A stretch of 64,000 nt of DNA, taken from the NCBI GenBank assembly GCA_029948255.1, contig JALIZF010001353.1, positions 62,001-126,000 on the forward strand, written 5' to 3'. The DNA comes from Telmatactis stephensoni (Eukaryota > Cnidaria > Anthozoa > Actiniaria > Isophelliidae). A program made the translations under genes and the position numbers. Shown here in pieces: positions 45,236 through 57,406 of this stretch (position 1 is its first letter; every line of letters starts with the position of its first letter). The notes under the pieces were generated by a model that saw only the letters and a program-made list of their open reading frames with translations, ran no database searches and was not told where the DNA came from.

Positions 45236-48200
45236 TTAAAGGTTACAGGTTTCTTTTGAAGCTTCTTGTGAACAATCAGCAAAGACTTCTCCTGACGGAC
45301 TTTCTGGTGATGTGTCTTCTAACTCTTCGTTTCTTTCCAAAAAGTATCTCAGAATAAGAAGCCTCATGAGTCGATTTCTCTAAAAAAGAATATACTAATG
45401 ATTAAAGTTGTCTAGCAAACCTAGTTTATTTATGGTCCAGTGACAATCACAAGCGAACATACATAGACTCAGTATTACATATCAGTGTATAATTCTTGCG
45501 CTCGCACAAGTCGCTAATGAAAAGACAAGCACTGCGAATGAGTAGCATATTACTGAGTATGTGTGTATGTTGCTTGTGCTTGCCGGCGTCCTGACTAGTG
45601 AAAGGACAAGCACTGCAAATGAGCAGTACATTACTGGGTCTGTGTATGTTTCTTGTGCTCATGTAGCCTGAGTATCAGGCCTGATACTCAGGCTAGTGCT
45701 CATGCTGAAATATGTTACAAGCACTGCTAATAAGCAGTACATTACTGAGAGTTCGTTTGTTGTAAGCTGCCACCTATCCTTATCATGCTATTCCTTACCC
45801 TGTCTTCGTTGTATTTATAAACAGCTTCGTTGAAATAAGGCATGGTACATGTCGTACACTAGATAAATAAAAAAAAAACATTGATCGAAGTTTATTTCAA
45901 CTCATGCGCATTCTCCACTACTTTTGTTCGACCAGTTTTTTCAACCAGTTGTCTGCAGATTTAATTGTTTTATTTACTCATGCTGGATATGTAAGGTCTC
46001 AACCACAAAAATCCAGATAATTATGAAAAGTGCCATTTTGCTTTCCGATTTGCACTTTGCTTAGTAAGGCCCCGTCAACACTCTTACATCTTGGATTGAA
46101 AATGGATACATTTCTTAAGCGTAGTTGCCTTGCGTCGGCACTAAGACAATGGAAAACATTACTCGTTTTCATCTAAAACGCATTCATACTATTCATAGGA
46201 AAACGTTTCCCAGAGCGGTGACATTAGAAAACAAATCCTTTCATATTAGTACTATAGTGTTATTACAAACGCCGCCGGAGATTTTCAAAGAGACCGATGT
46301 CCGATATATCATGTGAACCCTGATTCGCTGTCCTTAAGGAGAGAAATTCAATATGGCGGAGATTTGTCACTAGCCGCAGATAACAGTTGTAGCGATTTTT
46401 CGTAGCCTGTGTAGTTGGCTTAACTGGTTCTAAGGGGGGAAGGGGATTGGGGAGGAGGGAAAGGAAGGTTGAAGTTCTTCATTCCTTTACCTTCCCCACG
46501 CCTCCCCCCCCCCCCCCCCCCCCTCGCAGGCTATGATTTTTCACAGCGTATCACATTTATCGATTTTCGATTTATCCACATTAGACAAGTGTGGACAGAA
46601 ACCTTTCAAATATGTAGCTTACCAGACTATGAATGTATTTAATAGTCTCTTTTAATGGGATGAGATTGAACGGCGAAGAACAAACGCTTCCTCGATTAAC
46701 GTACTGCATCAAAATTTGAGTTCGTGCGACCTTGAATTCGATGTCTTGATCTTCCTGATGAAAGCAAGTAGTCATAAAGTTACAATTTGTCTGGAACAAC
46801 TTATCAGTAGTATTTCAATGCCCACTCACATCATTTTTCTTTTTCTCTTTTTTGTTATTCTCTATTTCCGTTTATACTACAATTTTTAATTAATTTTATA
46901 TGATTTTATTGAAATTCCAACGATACTTAAGTCAGCCATAATTGCTTAGTTCATGTCAAAAAATAATGGCACTATTGTATGATAATAATATTTGATATAT
47001 CATTCACCGGTATTTCTATTTCGCAGATATCCATGTGAAAAACATGGAAAAAGATCAAATTAAATACGCAACGCGCTCAATTCGCTAGAGATAAAAAACA
47101 GAGAACCAACCGTAAATGGGATAAAACAAACAAACAAACAAACAAACAAACAAACAAACAAACAAACAAACAAACAAACAAACAAAAACAAACAACAAAC
47201 AAACAAACAAACAAACAAACAAACAAACAAACAAACAAACAAACAAACAAACAAACAAACAAAACAAACAAACAAAACAAAACAAACAATCAAACAAACA
47301 AACAAATAAACAAGCAAGCAAGCAAGCAAACAATTAACAAACAAACAAACAACGCAGTGAACATCCTTGCTCATTTACCCAAGGGAGCGAGCGATTTCGT
47401 CTCGGGCTGAGTTTGTCACGTGACGAGCTTAACATGATTAGTTTTTGTGTGCATTTACGTTTACTTGAGTCTTTTCTACCCGGATCGACTTGAAGATCTT
47501 TCGTCCAGGCCTGTAAGTATTCCCGTGACGAACTCAGCCAGGAACACAACTGCCCGAGTAAACGCATGCACCCTAACAAACTCATCTCCAGCATTTCATT
47601 TCATTACTTACACTGACTTTCTGGAAGGTATTTGTCAGCATGGCAATAAGGGCATTCAGAGCGACAAGCAGGGCTGATACGACATATGCAGCAAACATGA
47701 CCTGACCCGTTACTTCAATGACTTCAAAGCCACGCTCAGTTTTGAACACCGAAGGGTTGGTGAAGCCAAAGAGGGCCCAAAAGAGATGGCTAAAAGTGCC
47801 CTCAATCCTGACAAAGAAAGCCAAATTAATTCTACATGTAAAGACATTTGAGCCAAACTGTTTCCATACGTACAGGCCCAGCAAAATGCACGTTGCAACG
47901 TTTTCTGCACCTTATACACCGTGTGTCACCCCCTGCAACAGTTGCAGGTTTAAGATCTTAAAATACTTTAAAATACCAAGAGAGCATAAATAAGAGAGGG
48001 AAACTTGTTAATGTGGCGCGCGCCGTGATGATTCCCATCCGTGCTATTTTTAGTAACCGGATGCAGTTTAATTTTCGTCTTACCCTACTCCCGTGCGTCG
48101 AAAAATTGAACGAGTGGAATTTCGCGATTTGAGCTTCATAAAATCACTCAATCAATACCAAATTTATTCTAGATTCCACGAAAAAGCCATCTGATGTCTA

Positions 48201-51200
48201 ATCAATAATTTACATTAAAAAATTATAAAAACAAACGAGTTTTTCTCATCTAAATGAGCGAAAATTTTGAATAAACCTAAGCGCGCGCTCGATGACGTGT
48301 AGCGCGCGCATTTCTGCTAAAATTTCTTTCAAAAAAATAACAAAATCCTCAACGTTTTTGTCTTGTTTTTCATCAAAATCGTTCCTTTGTAATCAGAAAG
48401 TACACACCTTTGATGGTAGATAATATGAACAACAGCAACTTTGATTTTAACGCTGTTTTTGAAAACTCAAATCTGCACTAAACGGTTCTCTGGGTCCGGA
48501 AGTGTCAAGTTATGACGCACGGGAGTAGGGTAAGACGAAAACTAAACTGCATCCGGTCACTAAAAATAGCACGGATGGGAATCATCACGGCGCGCGCCCC
48601 ATTAGAGTAGATTTCGTATGACTGTGAAAACGGCACCGCACGGTCACGGCACTGTTACGGCAGAAATTTCGAATGCTTTTATAGAGATCACGGCACTGAC
48701 ACGGTTACGGCACGGCGCAGTCCGTTTCACACTCGTACGAAATCTGCTCTAACAAGTTTCCCTCTCTTATTTATGCTCTCTTGAAAATACTCAATGTAGC
48801 TTACGACTAGCCTTCAATTTCCACAAATTTCTCCACATTTTCTTAAAACGCCTTAGAACGCCTTAAATTGCATTAAGTCGCAGTAAGATATGGCGACTTA
48901 AGAACCCGGGATAGGCCTGCTCCTAATTTTGCAACGTTGCGAGCAACATTTCAGGGATGGACACACGGTGCACTTTTGTTCTGTTTGGTCATTCAACTAC
49001 TCAACTAGCGTGCGAGAACCACTACAGGAAGTTCAACTGAAAAGTGAATAGACAAACTTTGGAATCACGTCTGAATTGACCAAGACTAAAAATATTTCAC
49101 TTGTATATATAAGACTTTATTCCGCAAGATAATCATATCTTACAAATTTTGTAGTGACCTTGGCCGGGAAGGGGGGAGGGGGAGGGGGAGAGGGAGGGGG
49201 AGGGTTTAAATAATTTGGTCAGGGTGATCGGTATCAAAATTGGCGTGTTTCATGCATTTTTTGCTCCTAAAAGGTACCAGTTGACGGAATCGAAAAATGG
49301 CGTCCAATTTGAACTGCTATTGTTCTGGACTGACTAGCCTCGTGTTCACGTGGAAACATAAAAGCGTTTTCACGTGAACGAGAGGCCAGACAGTCCAGAA
49401 CAATATAGTTATCCAAATTTTCCGCCATATTACGATTCGGTGTATAAAACATACAAAATCTCAATCTGGTGCCGATTTCTGTCAAAGTACCAGGGTCTGA
49501 CCGTGAGTACCCTGAACGCTACCAAATTACGTGATGATGATCCCCGTCCAAAATATGTGGGAGTACCCCCTCTCCCCCTGGGAATCTTAACATTTGATAA
49601 ACTCACCCTTCAAATTCGTGAGCCAACGTTTTGTTTTGAGCAGTGTTTATCTGGATTCCTTTGTCATTAACAGTCTTGACAGTTTCCACATACTGGGAGT
49701 AAAGTTTTCTGAAGCCAATGCAAAAGGCAAAGTAGTTCAAGCTAAAGAGTACAAAGAACTTCAAAACATCTCCAACCATATTCATCAATGAAAGATGAAG
49801 CGGCCCAAACACGTAGCTCACCTGGAATTTACAGTAAACGTTTTAGATTCGTTACTAAGGGGATGTTTACATGGCACTAGGATCATCCTAGCAGGCAAAT
49901 CATCCTACCTGCTATACATTTACTGCATTCTATTTACATGGAAATTTGTGTCTTTACTTCGGGTACTAGGATCATCCTACTGAACACAATGCAGTAAATG
50001 TATAGCAGGTAGGATGATTCGCCTGCCAGGATGATCCTAGTGCTAGGATGATTAGGTCCAGGAAAACCATCCAAAACTCTCTTTTGTGCATTCTTTACAA
50101 AAAGTTTAAGTATTTAATAAAAGAAATTAAAATATTATTAGATCTTTTGAAATCATTGTTAGAATATTGGTGGGTCTGCAATTACATGCAAAGTGCACTT
50201 TGCATGTTTTACTTTGCATGTTTTTGTTAACATTGCCTACTGAATAGCAACTGCATGAGTATTCCAAAGATATAACAACTGATTACTGATAAGCAGGGTC
50301 AACATCAATAAAACTATTACAAGCGTAATTTACAATTGCAGTTATTGTTTTAGCTGTCAAGAACAATAGCTGCACTTGTAAATTACACCTGCAAAAGTTT
50401 CATTGAAATCACCCTAGCCTCTTCTGCAGGTATCTCTATTTTCTCTCTTTGGGATTCCTTTGGGATTGTTGTTTGAGAAGGGGGACTGAGAAGAGGAGAG
50501 GGGGATCGGGAGAGAAGAAAAGCTAGATGTCGTCCCCCTTCCTTTCCCTTACCCAACTAGCGCCTAGTCCCTCTCTATTAGCAACACAGGAAATTAAAAC
50601 CCAAGTTATATAAAAATTCAAATCCTTAGATTACAGAGACGCCTGCGGATCGAGGAGGCTTAAATCACCCAAGGAGTCCATAAATCTACCTGGAAGTTAT
50701 AGGACGCCTGGAAAAATGTCAACACCAAGGCTGTGGCGTAGAAACTGTGAGATAGTAATAACAGTGTCCGTGGTGCCACGTTGGTCTGCTTTAAAAAACT
50801 CAGCGTCAGCGTAACATCATCTTGATTTTTGGACAGCGTCAGGAAACCCGAGAGCCACATGATTCCGGTGATGAAAAAGAGCAAGACAACCGCTATTGTG
50901 ACAAGATGCCACCATTGTGAAATGTATCTTTGTTTTCCCTGGCGCTTGGCTTGTTTAAGTTCTTCGACCAGAATTCCAAAAACCCATAATCCAACAAGGA
51001 CATCTGCAAAAAAAAAGATTTTTTTCAAATTTCCTCATCAATTCATTAATTTATTAACTTGAAAATATGTCTAGCAAGAATATTCAACAACTCCCATGAC
51101 ACAAACCAATTCAGGGTCGTGACATGGTACGTTTTTTCGCTCGTGATCCCGTTTTTTGGTCGAAAAGTTTGATCCCTGATCCCAAAAGTTCTCTTATTTT

Positions 51201-54200
51201 GATCCCTGATCCCAGTTGTGAAAATTTTGATCCCTGAATCCTGTTGATTTGACTACTGATCCCGATCCCACGTTTGTGACCCCGATCCCATGGCTTGAGA
51301 TTCCGATCCCAAGCCTGTGATTCCTGATCCCACGTACCATGTCACGACTCTGAACCAATTGCTTCACTAAATTCCAGGTCTTGAATGAAAATTTCGAAAT
51401 TTCATGATTGTGTGAATCCTGAATCTTCTGAAAATGTTATCTATTCTTAGTGAGTCTTTCGATATATTCGAATGTTTTTATAGACAACACGTACTGCACT
51501 GACACTGACACGGTCACAGCACGGCGCGGTCCGTTTCACACTCATACGAAATCTTCTCTAGACTGATCAAGTTTTACCGCCAACTACAGTAGCTATCATC
51601 CTTTGAAAAGCATCTTTTTATCTTTGTTTTCGCCTTCTACACTCAAACAGCGTTTGAAAAAGAAAAACGCTGTCGGTTTTAATGTTGAAGAAAGACTAGG
51701 GGACGATTTTCATGAGCGACGACGGAAGCAGAAGCGGTAGCAAGATACGCAGACTCAGTGTTAATTGCATTTCTCACCTAGGTGTGAAAAAAGACAATGA
51801 ACTGTGCATACGTACTAGCTGAGTCTACGTATGATCCTTCCGCTTCCGCTTCCGCTTCCGCTTCCGTCGCTCATGAAAACCAGCCCTAACTCGTAGGAAA
51901 AAAATAGCATCAGCACAAGCATGGGCGTAATTTAGTTTTACCTATGGCGTTTATTTTCAGTGTCTCTGAATCAGAAAGTTTGTCCCAAAGAGCAGCAATG
52001 ATCAACAGCACCACAAACCAGACCGTGGATCCAAGATGGCTGATGTACTTGACCATAGGTACCTCAAGAACTCTTGTCAGAGCGTTCGTGGGAAGACATT
52101 GGTACATTAGCATAAACAAGGGCATAAACAACCAATAGATAAATACCAATAGTCCATTGACGAGCAGGTTTTTTTCTTCTATTCCTCTTAGACCATGGTA
52201 TATAACAGAATTCAGCATTACCTGGCTATATCGATGTGCAATGAACTACAACAAAAAGTTATATCAGTGTTACTAAAGCCCGCCGCACACGTTGAGAAAG
52301 TGTATGAGGAAACTGCCACACGAGGCACTTTTCTCATCGTGTGCTTTTTTACCTACTCTATTTTTGGCTTCGCGTAGCCAAAGATGCAACTTCTGCAGCG
52401 AGAAATCGTCTGAGCTAAGTGCCTTGCGTGGCAGTTTCCTCACGCCGTTTCTCAACGTGTGCGGCGGGCTCAAGGTTGTTTCACGCTCATTAACTCAATC
52501 TTTAGTTTTCACGAGGGAAAGAGATTAACTATCATACGGTACGTTTATCTAACTTGTCTTCATGTCAGTCGGTCAATAACATCAGTCCAACAACGAAATT
52601 CTAACACTTTAAGCCCGCCGCACACATTGAGAAACTGCGTGAGGAAACTACCACGCGAGGTAGACGATTTCTCGCCGCAGTCGACGTTGATCTTTGGCTA
52701 CGCGACAAGGCCAAAACATCAGTAACACAGCACGCGAAGTTGCAAGAAATAGCGGAGCGCGCCAGTGACGGCACAACACAGACAAAAAATTTTATTTCAT
52801 CTCATTGAGTCCGATTTGGCAGTTTAAGGTTTGTAATGACACTGTTTTTGAAAATAAACAATGTTTTATAAAATAAAATAAAATACAACGAAATAAAATG
52901 CATGTTTCTCCGTGTGCTTTTCAGTATAATTTTGTTTGTCTGAGTCATGCATTATTAAGATGGCTATTTTTAGCAACTACGCGCAGCGCTATTGAGTGGG
53001 GAAGATCGTCCAAGAGCATGCAACATGTTGCCGCAGCAAATTTGCACCAAAAATCGTAGCCACGCGCAGCTTCGTCGATTTTTAATTAACGCAGCAATAG
53101 GGAGCTTAAGCACAAAGGACAACTTTTTTCCTTGTAGATTCGTCTACACGAGCGAGAAAACTTCTCAAAGAAACCGAAGAATTTTCTGTGTAGTTGGGGC
53201 TTAACGCTAGAGAAGATTCCGCATTAATATGCCAAAACAATTAATATTGTTGTGCTGTTTCTCAAAAACCTTTTAGTCATGGAATAACAAAAAATAACCA
53301 TACGAAATCTGCTCGGCTTTGATATCACTGACATCCCTTTTACCCGCCCAAAACTATCGTTAAAAGAGAATCATAATGCAACATTTCAGTCCTATATTCT
53401 AAGAAACATTTACATATAAACAATAAAAAGCCAATTCCTGCTGTAGGCTGTAGTCTAATTATAGAGTTATTGTTGAAAAAGTGTGCAATATCAAAGACTT
53501 CCTGCGTTGTTTTGAACTTGTCATTGTTAAACTTCACAGAAACATTAAATAACGTTTAGTACTGAACCTTACTCGTTGCTATAGATAAGAATTAAAGAGA
53601 AATCAATATTAATATGAAAAAAATATAGTTGTACCTTTTTATTGCTGTTTTTTATCGCAAAATTCAAGACACTCAGCTTTTTCTCTTGAACCGTTCCTCC
53701 TAGAACCTCAACTCCAGAGACTCCCTTCACTCCAGGCATCGTCATAAACAAGGATATTTCTTCGAGATCATTACACTGATCTAGCAGAGCAACAGCAAAA
53801 TCTTCGCACTTTTCAGCTAACTGAAGATAATCTTCACGGAACTCATACTCGATGTCTGCTTGATTCAGTATTTCTCGTTTCAACACAAAAGCTCGGTACA
53901 CAGGATCTAATTTCTTTGATGTATTTTGAGGATCTTGTAATAAGAAAGCCAGTGCTATATAGGTGGGACTTGCCAAAGCACGATAAGTATTTAAGTTATT
54001 AACATAGCACCCCAATCTACCAAGTACAGTGCAATTCGTACAATCACAAAACTTTGCATGTGGCTCTCCTATATTATAACCTTCAGTCATTAAAAACTTG
54101 GTGATGTCTAAATTTCCGATTTGCGCGGCAAGAACCAGAGGTGTTAGGAAGTTAAGACGCTGGAGGTGCTGAGTACCAGTACTGATTCTTCTCTCCATGT

Positions 54201-54579
54201 TTAAACCAAGACTTTGTCGTCTGTGTTTGTCGTACTTGACTAGAATGGCTACACATTCTAGAGAGTTTATTTTGATAGCATCAATAAGGGCATTGCCAAT
54301 TTCCGCGCCTTTACTGAGCAGCTCAGCCAAAATTGGAACACGCTTCTCTTGCACAGCTATCTGCAAAGCGCTCCTTCCAGTTTTATCGATACAATTTACA
54401 TTCACTACCTTTCCATTGATAAATTCTTTCACTGCATCTAAATCATTTCTTCGTATTGCTTCAATGAAATACTTATCTTCCTCTCTGATAGTCGTTAATG
54501 ATGGTGAATGAACTGCTTCCAGCTCAGTATTTAGGTAACTGGAGCTGTTATCCCGCAAGATCCTGTTCAAGATGGACAT
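45236..54579 (-). CDS. TRPC-like cation channel, eight exons, 769 residues
   Basis: Exons: 54579-53635, 52245-51942, 51003-50690, 49821-49607, 47807-47612, 46754-46623, 45858-45799, 45379-45236. They total 2310 bp, and every junction is in phase with GT-AG borders. Residues 30-170 are ankyrin-like repeats. PHAKFCDCTNC at 173-183 and YRALASPTYIAL onward match the TRP_2 domain of short TRP channels. Exon 2 gives FIAHRYSQ, like the TRPC FVAHPNCQ region. Several hydrophobic segments follow. The pore region carries the LFW signature (HLFWALFGF), and a TRP-box-like EFKVAR follows the last segment. A basic helical tail (RNRLMRLLILRYFLE) resembles the TRPC C-terminal coiled region. Length is close to the family norm (about 750-950). 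Predicted role: non-selective calcium-permeable channel of the plasma membrane, typically acting downstream of phospholipase C. Orthology to a numbered TRPC is not resolved. Confidence 0.9.
45665..45694. repeat. perfect 30-bp palindrome in TRPC-like intron
   Basis: AGCCTGAGTATCAGG followed directly by its reverse complement, with no loop. Lies between exons 7 and 8. Confidence 0.9.
46504..46523 (+). repeat. poly-C run in mirrored purine/pyrimidine segment
   Basis: About 20 C. It sits at the end of a segment (46430-46530) that is purine-rich (AAGGGGGGAAGGGG) on one side and pyrimidine-rich on the other. Confidence 0.7.
47126..47348 (+). repeat. (CAAA)n microsatellite
   Basis: Over fifty CAAA units with a few interruptions, in intron 5 of the TRPC-like gene. 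Frames across it (VCLF repeats on the minus strand) are artefacts. Confidence 0.95.
47977..48783. mobile_element. composite element with CAAGAG ends and 7-bp duplication
   Basis: Inverted ends CAAGAGAGCATAAATAAGAG (right end is its complement) and a perfect 7-bp direct repeat AAAATAC (47970-47976 and 48784-48790). Inside is a second palindromic unit (48014-48599, arms about 85 bp, GGCGCGCGCCGTGATGATTC) and a CACGGCACTG-rich segment (48615-48745), a piece of which recurs at 51466-51563. It lies between exons 4 and 5 of the TRPC-like gene. Confidence 0.8.
49874..50043. mobile_element. palindromic MITE
   Basis: Arms of about 54 bp (GCACTAGGATCATCCTAGCA inward) separated by about 60 bp, which itself carries a third ACTAGGATCATCCTA. 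It lies in the intron just after exon 3 of the TRPC-like gene. Confidence 0.75.
51112..51352. mobile_element. hAT-like MITE, copy 2
   Basis: Ends CAGGGTCGTGACATGG and CATGTCACGACTCTG with a perfect 8-bp duplication AACCAATT (51104-51111 and 51353-51360). An 8-bp duplication with CAGGG ends is the usual mark of the hAT superfamily. Interior of GATCCCTGATCCC-type repeats, opposite in orientation to copy 1. It lies in intron 2 of the TRPC-like gene. Confidence 0.85.
51698..51886. mobile_element. MITE with GCTTCC repeats
   Basis: TTTTCATGAGCGACG near 51708 and CGTCGCTCATGAAAA near 51866 are inverted. CGCTTCCGCTTCCG hexamer repeats stand next to the right end. Ends are approximate. Confidence 0.6.
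52277..52470. mobile_element. MITE, GCCCGCCGC family, copy 2
   Basis: Full-length relative of 44501-44709, in the first intron of the TRPC-like gene. Confidence 0.75.
52612..52708. mobile_element. MITE, GCCCGCCGC family, copy 3 (truncated)
   Basis: Starts with AGCCCGCCGCACACATTGAG and follows the family to about 52708, then stops. The right end is missing. Confidence 0.6.
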
Positions 54580-55329
54580 AGCTGCTAGTGTATTTGTGGG
54601 ATAGTGAACTAAATTGCGGAACTACTTGTGCTCTCGGATTTTCACTCTAGCGATTTTAGTGACATCATAGAGAATAGTCCATGACTTCCCACTTGATAGT
54701 ATCCAAGTAAACAAGATTCCGCGAAGCATGATAAACGAATTCGGGTAGAACAATTCATTTACGTGACATAGAAGTACATGAAATATTAGTCTAACTAATA
54801 AATGTGACAATTGAGATACCATACCATATCATTGTAAAACAACGACTAGCGATTTAAAAATTGAAATCTACACAATGCGGAATGTAAGTTACATGTTTGC
54901 TGTTATTTGAATTGCAAGGTACTGGAGCATAACATACACGTGAACACATTCTACAAAGTTGATTCATAATTCTACCAAACATATTTTGAACCTTAATTGG
55001 ATGTTAAAGACAAACTAGGTTCCAAATTGCGTGAAATTTCCATGATTTTTCATGACTTTGAATCCGATTCGATGACCTCAAAATTGATGGATTACATGTA
55101 GACTTATTGAATGAGGTTGGGAATACATGCAACACACTTAAACTTTTGCGCTGCACCTGATTGCAACTTGACACTGGAACTCAGAAAACATGAATCCGGC
55201 TGCCAATCGAAATCGCGAGCCTCCGGATAGACCGAATATCGCTCGGATGCCCAACCCCTGTGCTACATGAGAAACTCATGTTTATGGTCACTTCTACTGG
55301 AGTTATAACGACAACTAGGTTAGACGTCA
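54580..55329. promoter_or_regulatory. upstream region of the TRPC-like gene
   Basis: Lies just 5' of the start codon at 54579 on the minus strand, so it should include the promoter and 5' UTR. No TATA box or other motif is distinct enough to claim. Confidence 0.3.
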
Positions 55330-55606
55330 TTTCAAAAAAGGTTGACGGGACAATCGGTGAATGGCGATCGGCAATTGGTGATCGCACGACCGAAAGGAAC
55401 TGTGGTCACGCTATTAGACCGCTATCCGGTGCGAAGATATGAATCGCCTATCGACCACTTTGTCCAATAAGGTCTTTACTGCATGGTCCGGCATTGCTTG
55501 GGTGTTTAATTAATGAAAATGAAGCAGTTCTTGTTACCCCAAATTCATTTCGGTCGTGAAATCACCAATCGCCGATTGCCATTCGCCCCGTCAACCTTTT
55601 TTGAAA
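55330..55606. mobile_element. MITE with GTTGACGGG ends
   Basis: TTTCAAAAAAGGTTGACGGG at the left and CCGTCAACCTTTTTTGAAA at the right. The arms continue through a GGCGATCGGCAATTGG segment. No clear target duplication. Confidence 0.7.
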
Positions 55607-55929
55607 TAGCTATATGTTTTAAAAAGTAGTAAACGTCTAATTCAAAAATGTTGTCGCAACAAGTCCACAGTGTACACTCAAGACTGCATAGGATTTTGGA
55701 AGTTTTTCTTTTAACTAATTTATTCACTATCGATTCACTATTCATTCTACACACTTGACGTAATGAAAAAGCTATTCTCGAAACTTCTTTTTTTTTCTAA
55801 AAGTGGAATCGAGACTTTTAAGAAAAGCTTGAAAATTATAATGACGAAAAACTAAAGTGTTAATTTAAAAACAAATTTTAGTATATATACAGTTCTGCTT
55901 TAACTCACTTGTCACACATCCTAGAATGA

Positions 55930-56110
55930 TTTACAATAGGCCATTTACATGATGACATTTGACTACAGCTACCATAATGCTTTGCGCAGCCCACTATATT
56001 TTGTAAAATAATTATATAGTACCAATTGTTCAGGAAATAAAAATCTGATAAGAAAGGAAATTCGTGAAGCACAATGGGTAGTTGTGGTCAAATGACGCCA
56101 TTATGCAAAT
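55930..56110 (+). repeat. headless copy of SINE body / small inverted repeat
   Basis: Shares its body with the reverse complement of 16972-17150. It also folds on itself (ATTTGACTACAGCTACC versus GGGTAGTTGTGGTCAAAT), so the unit may be a MITE rather than a SINE. Confidence 0.55.
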
Positions 56111-57406
56111 CATTTTTGTGCAAATCTCTACGAGAAATTTGCATGTTCTCCTTCACTAAACATGTGTTTAAAAGAAAAAAGTCAGTTGAAATAAGAGTTG
56201 GACACTTATCCTTCAGCTCCACGTACGTCTGGGAATTTACCCGGCAATCACAGATAGTCTACATCAAAGTTCAGTGACAAGGTAAGACTGTTACAATGGC
56301 ATTTTAGTCTGTAGTATAAATAAACAAATGGGCACAACTCAATGCTTCATTAACACTAACACTGCTAGTGATCACTATAGATCACTGCTGGAGCCGGTAA
56401 CTGCGGTGAACATCAACGTTTTGGATTATGTTTGTCTAATATTTCTAGGCAATTTGATTTTCTGTCTACTGATATCGGAAAGTCTTGTTCAATGATGCTG
56501 TATACAGTAATATGATATTCTTATCTTTCGTGTTTAACATAATTCATGATCAAGTGGGTCACGTAAACTTGTTTTCTTACTTGAAACTCTTACTGAGCAC
56601 ACATAACTACATAAAAGCAGCAATATAACAATAATGAATGAAATAATATCTTACTTTTACTCGGTAAGATGAAAAGCCCTAAGGAGAAGATCTGATGTGA
56701 ATTTGTTTAAGACTGAAAAGCGAATGCACAAAAGCGAATGCACAAGAAATCAATCCGATCAATCGATCAATCGATCAATCAACTTATTTGATATTTGTTT
56801 CAGAACTGCAAAATTCATTAAAAGTACAGTTTTGGTAAAAGAAATAAATCGAAATAAAATAATAATGATTAAAAGAAAGAAAGAAAGAAAAAAGAAATGG
56901 TCTCTCTCAACCACTAAATGGATACTTGGTTATACAGTTCGTGTTTTTTCTTAATGTGCTTTCTTGACCTTTCTTGCTCAAGGTGATTCCCTTGAAATAG
57001 CTAGCTTTAGAAGGATACAAATGTCATTCTTCCTAAATTTGTATAATGTTATGCATCATATCTCTAAATCGAAAGCGTGAACGTTATTTGCCGCGATGGA
57101 TTCACAAAATATGGTTGTCATACATTACACATACGAAATTTGAAGCAAATAGATGAAATCTTTACTTTTCTCTTTTCACTTCTAAAACAATTCACGCTGA
57201 ATGTTTTTTGGTTGATTTGTATGTGTTCATTGAAGTGCCAAAGTTCATTTGTGTGCACTGAAGCGCTTGTAGCTTAATGGTTCAAAAAGGATTAGCGTAA
57301 TTTCTGTCCATGACAAATAATTCATTTCTTGTAAAAATTGGGCCGACAATCGTCATTACAATTTTTGATCTTGCAGGAAGAAACTTGACGTCACTACGGA
57401 GTCATC
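56111..57406. other. upstream region of PAQR gene C
   Basis: No other gene seen. TGATCTTGCAG at 57365-57375 is a good splice acceptor, so the first coding exon of gene C may follow a 5' UTR intron. A short GATCAATC repeat lies near 56756-56780. Confidence 0.4.

Noticed and set aside
47060..47374. Cysteine/phenylalanine/valine-rich frames
   Set aside because: Translation of the (CAAA)n microsatellite inside an intron of the TRPC-like gene.
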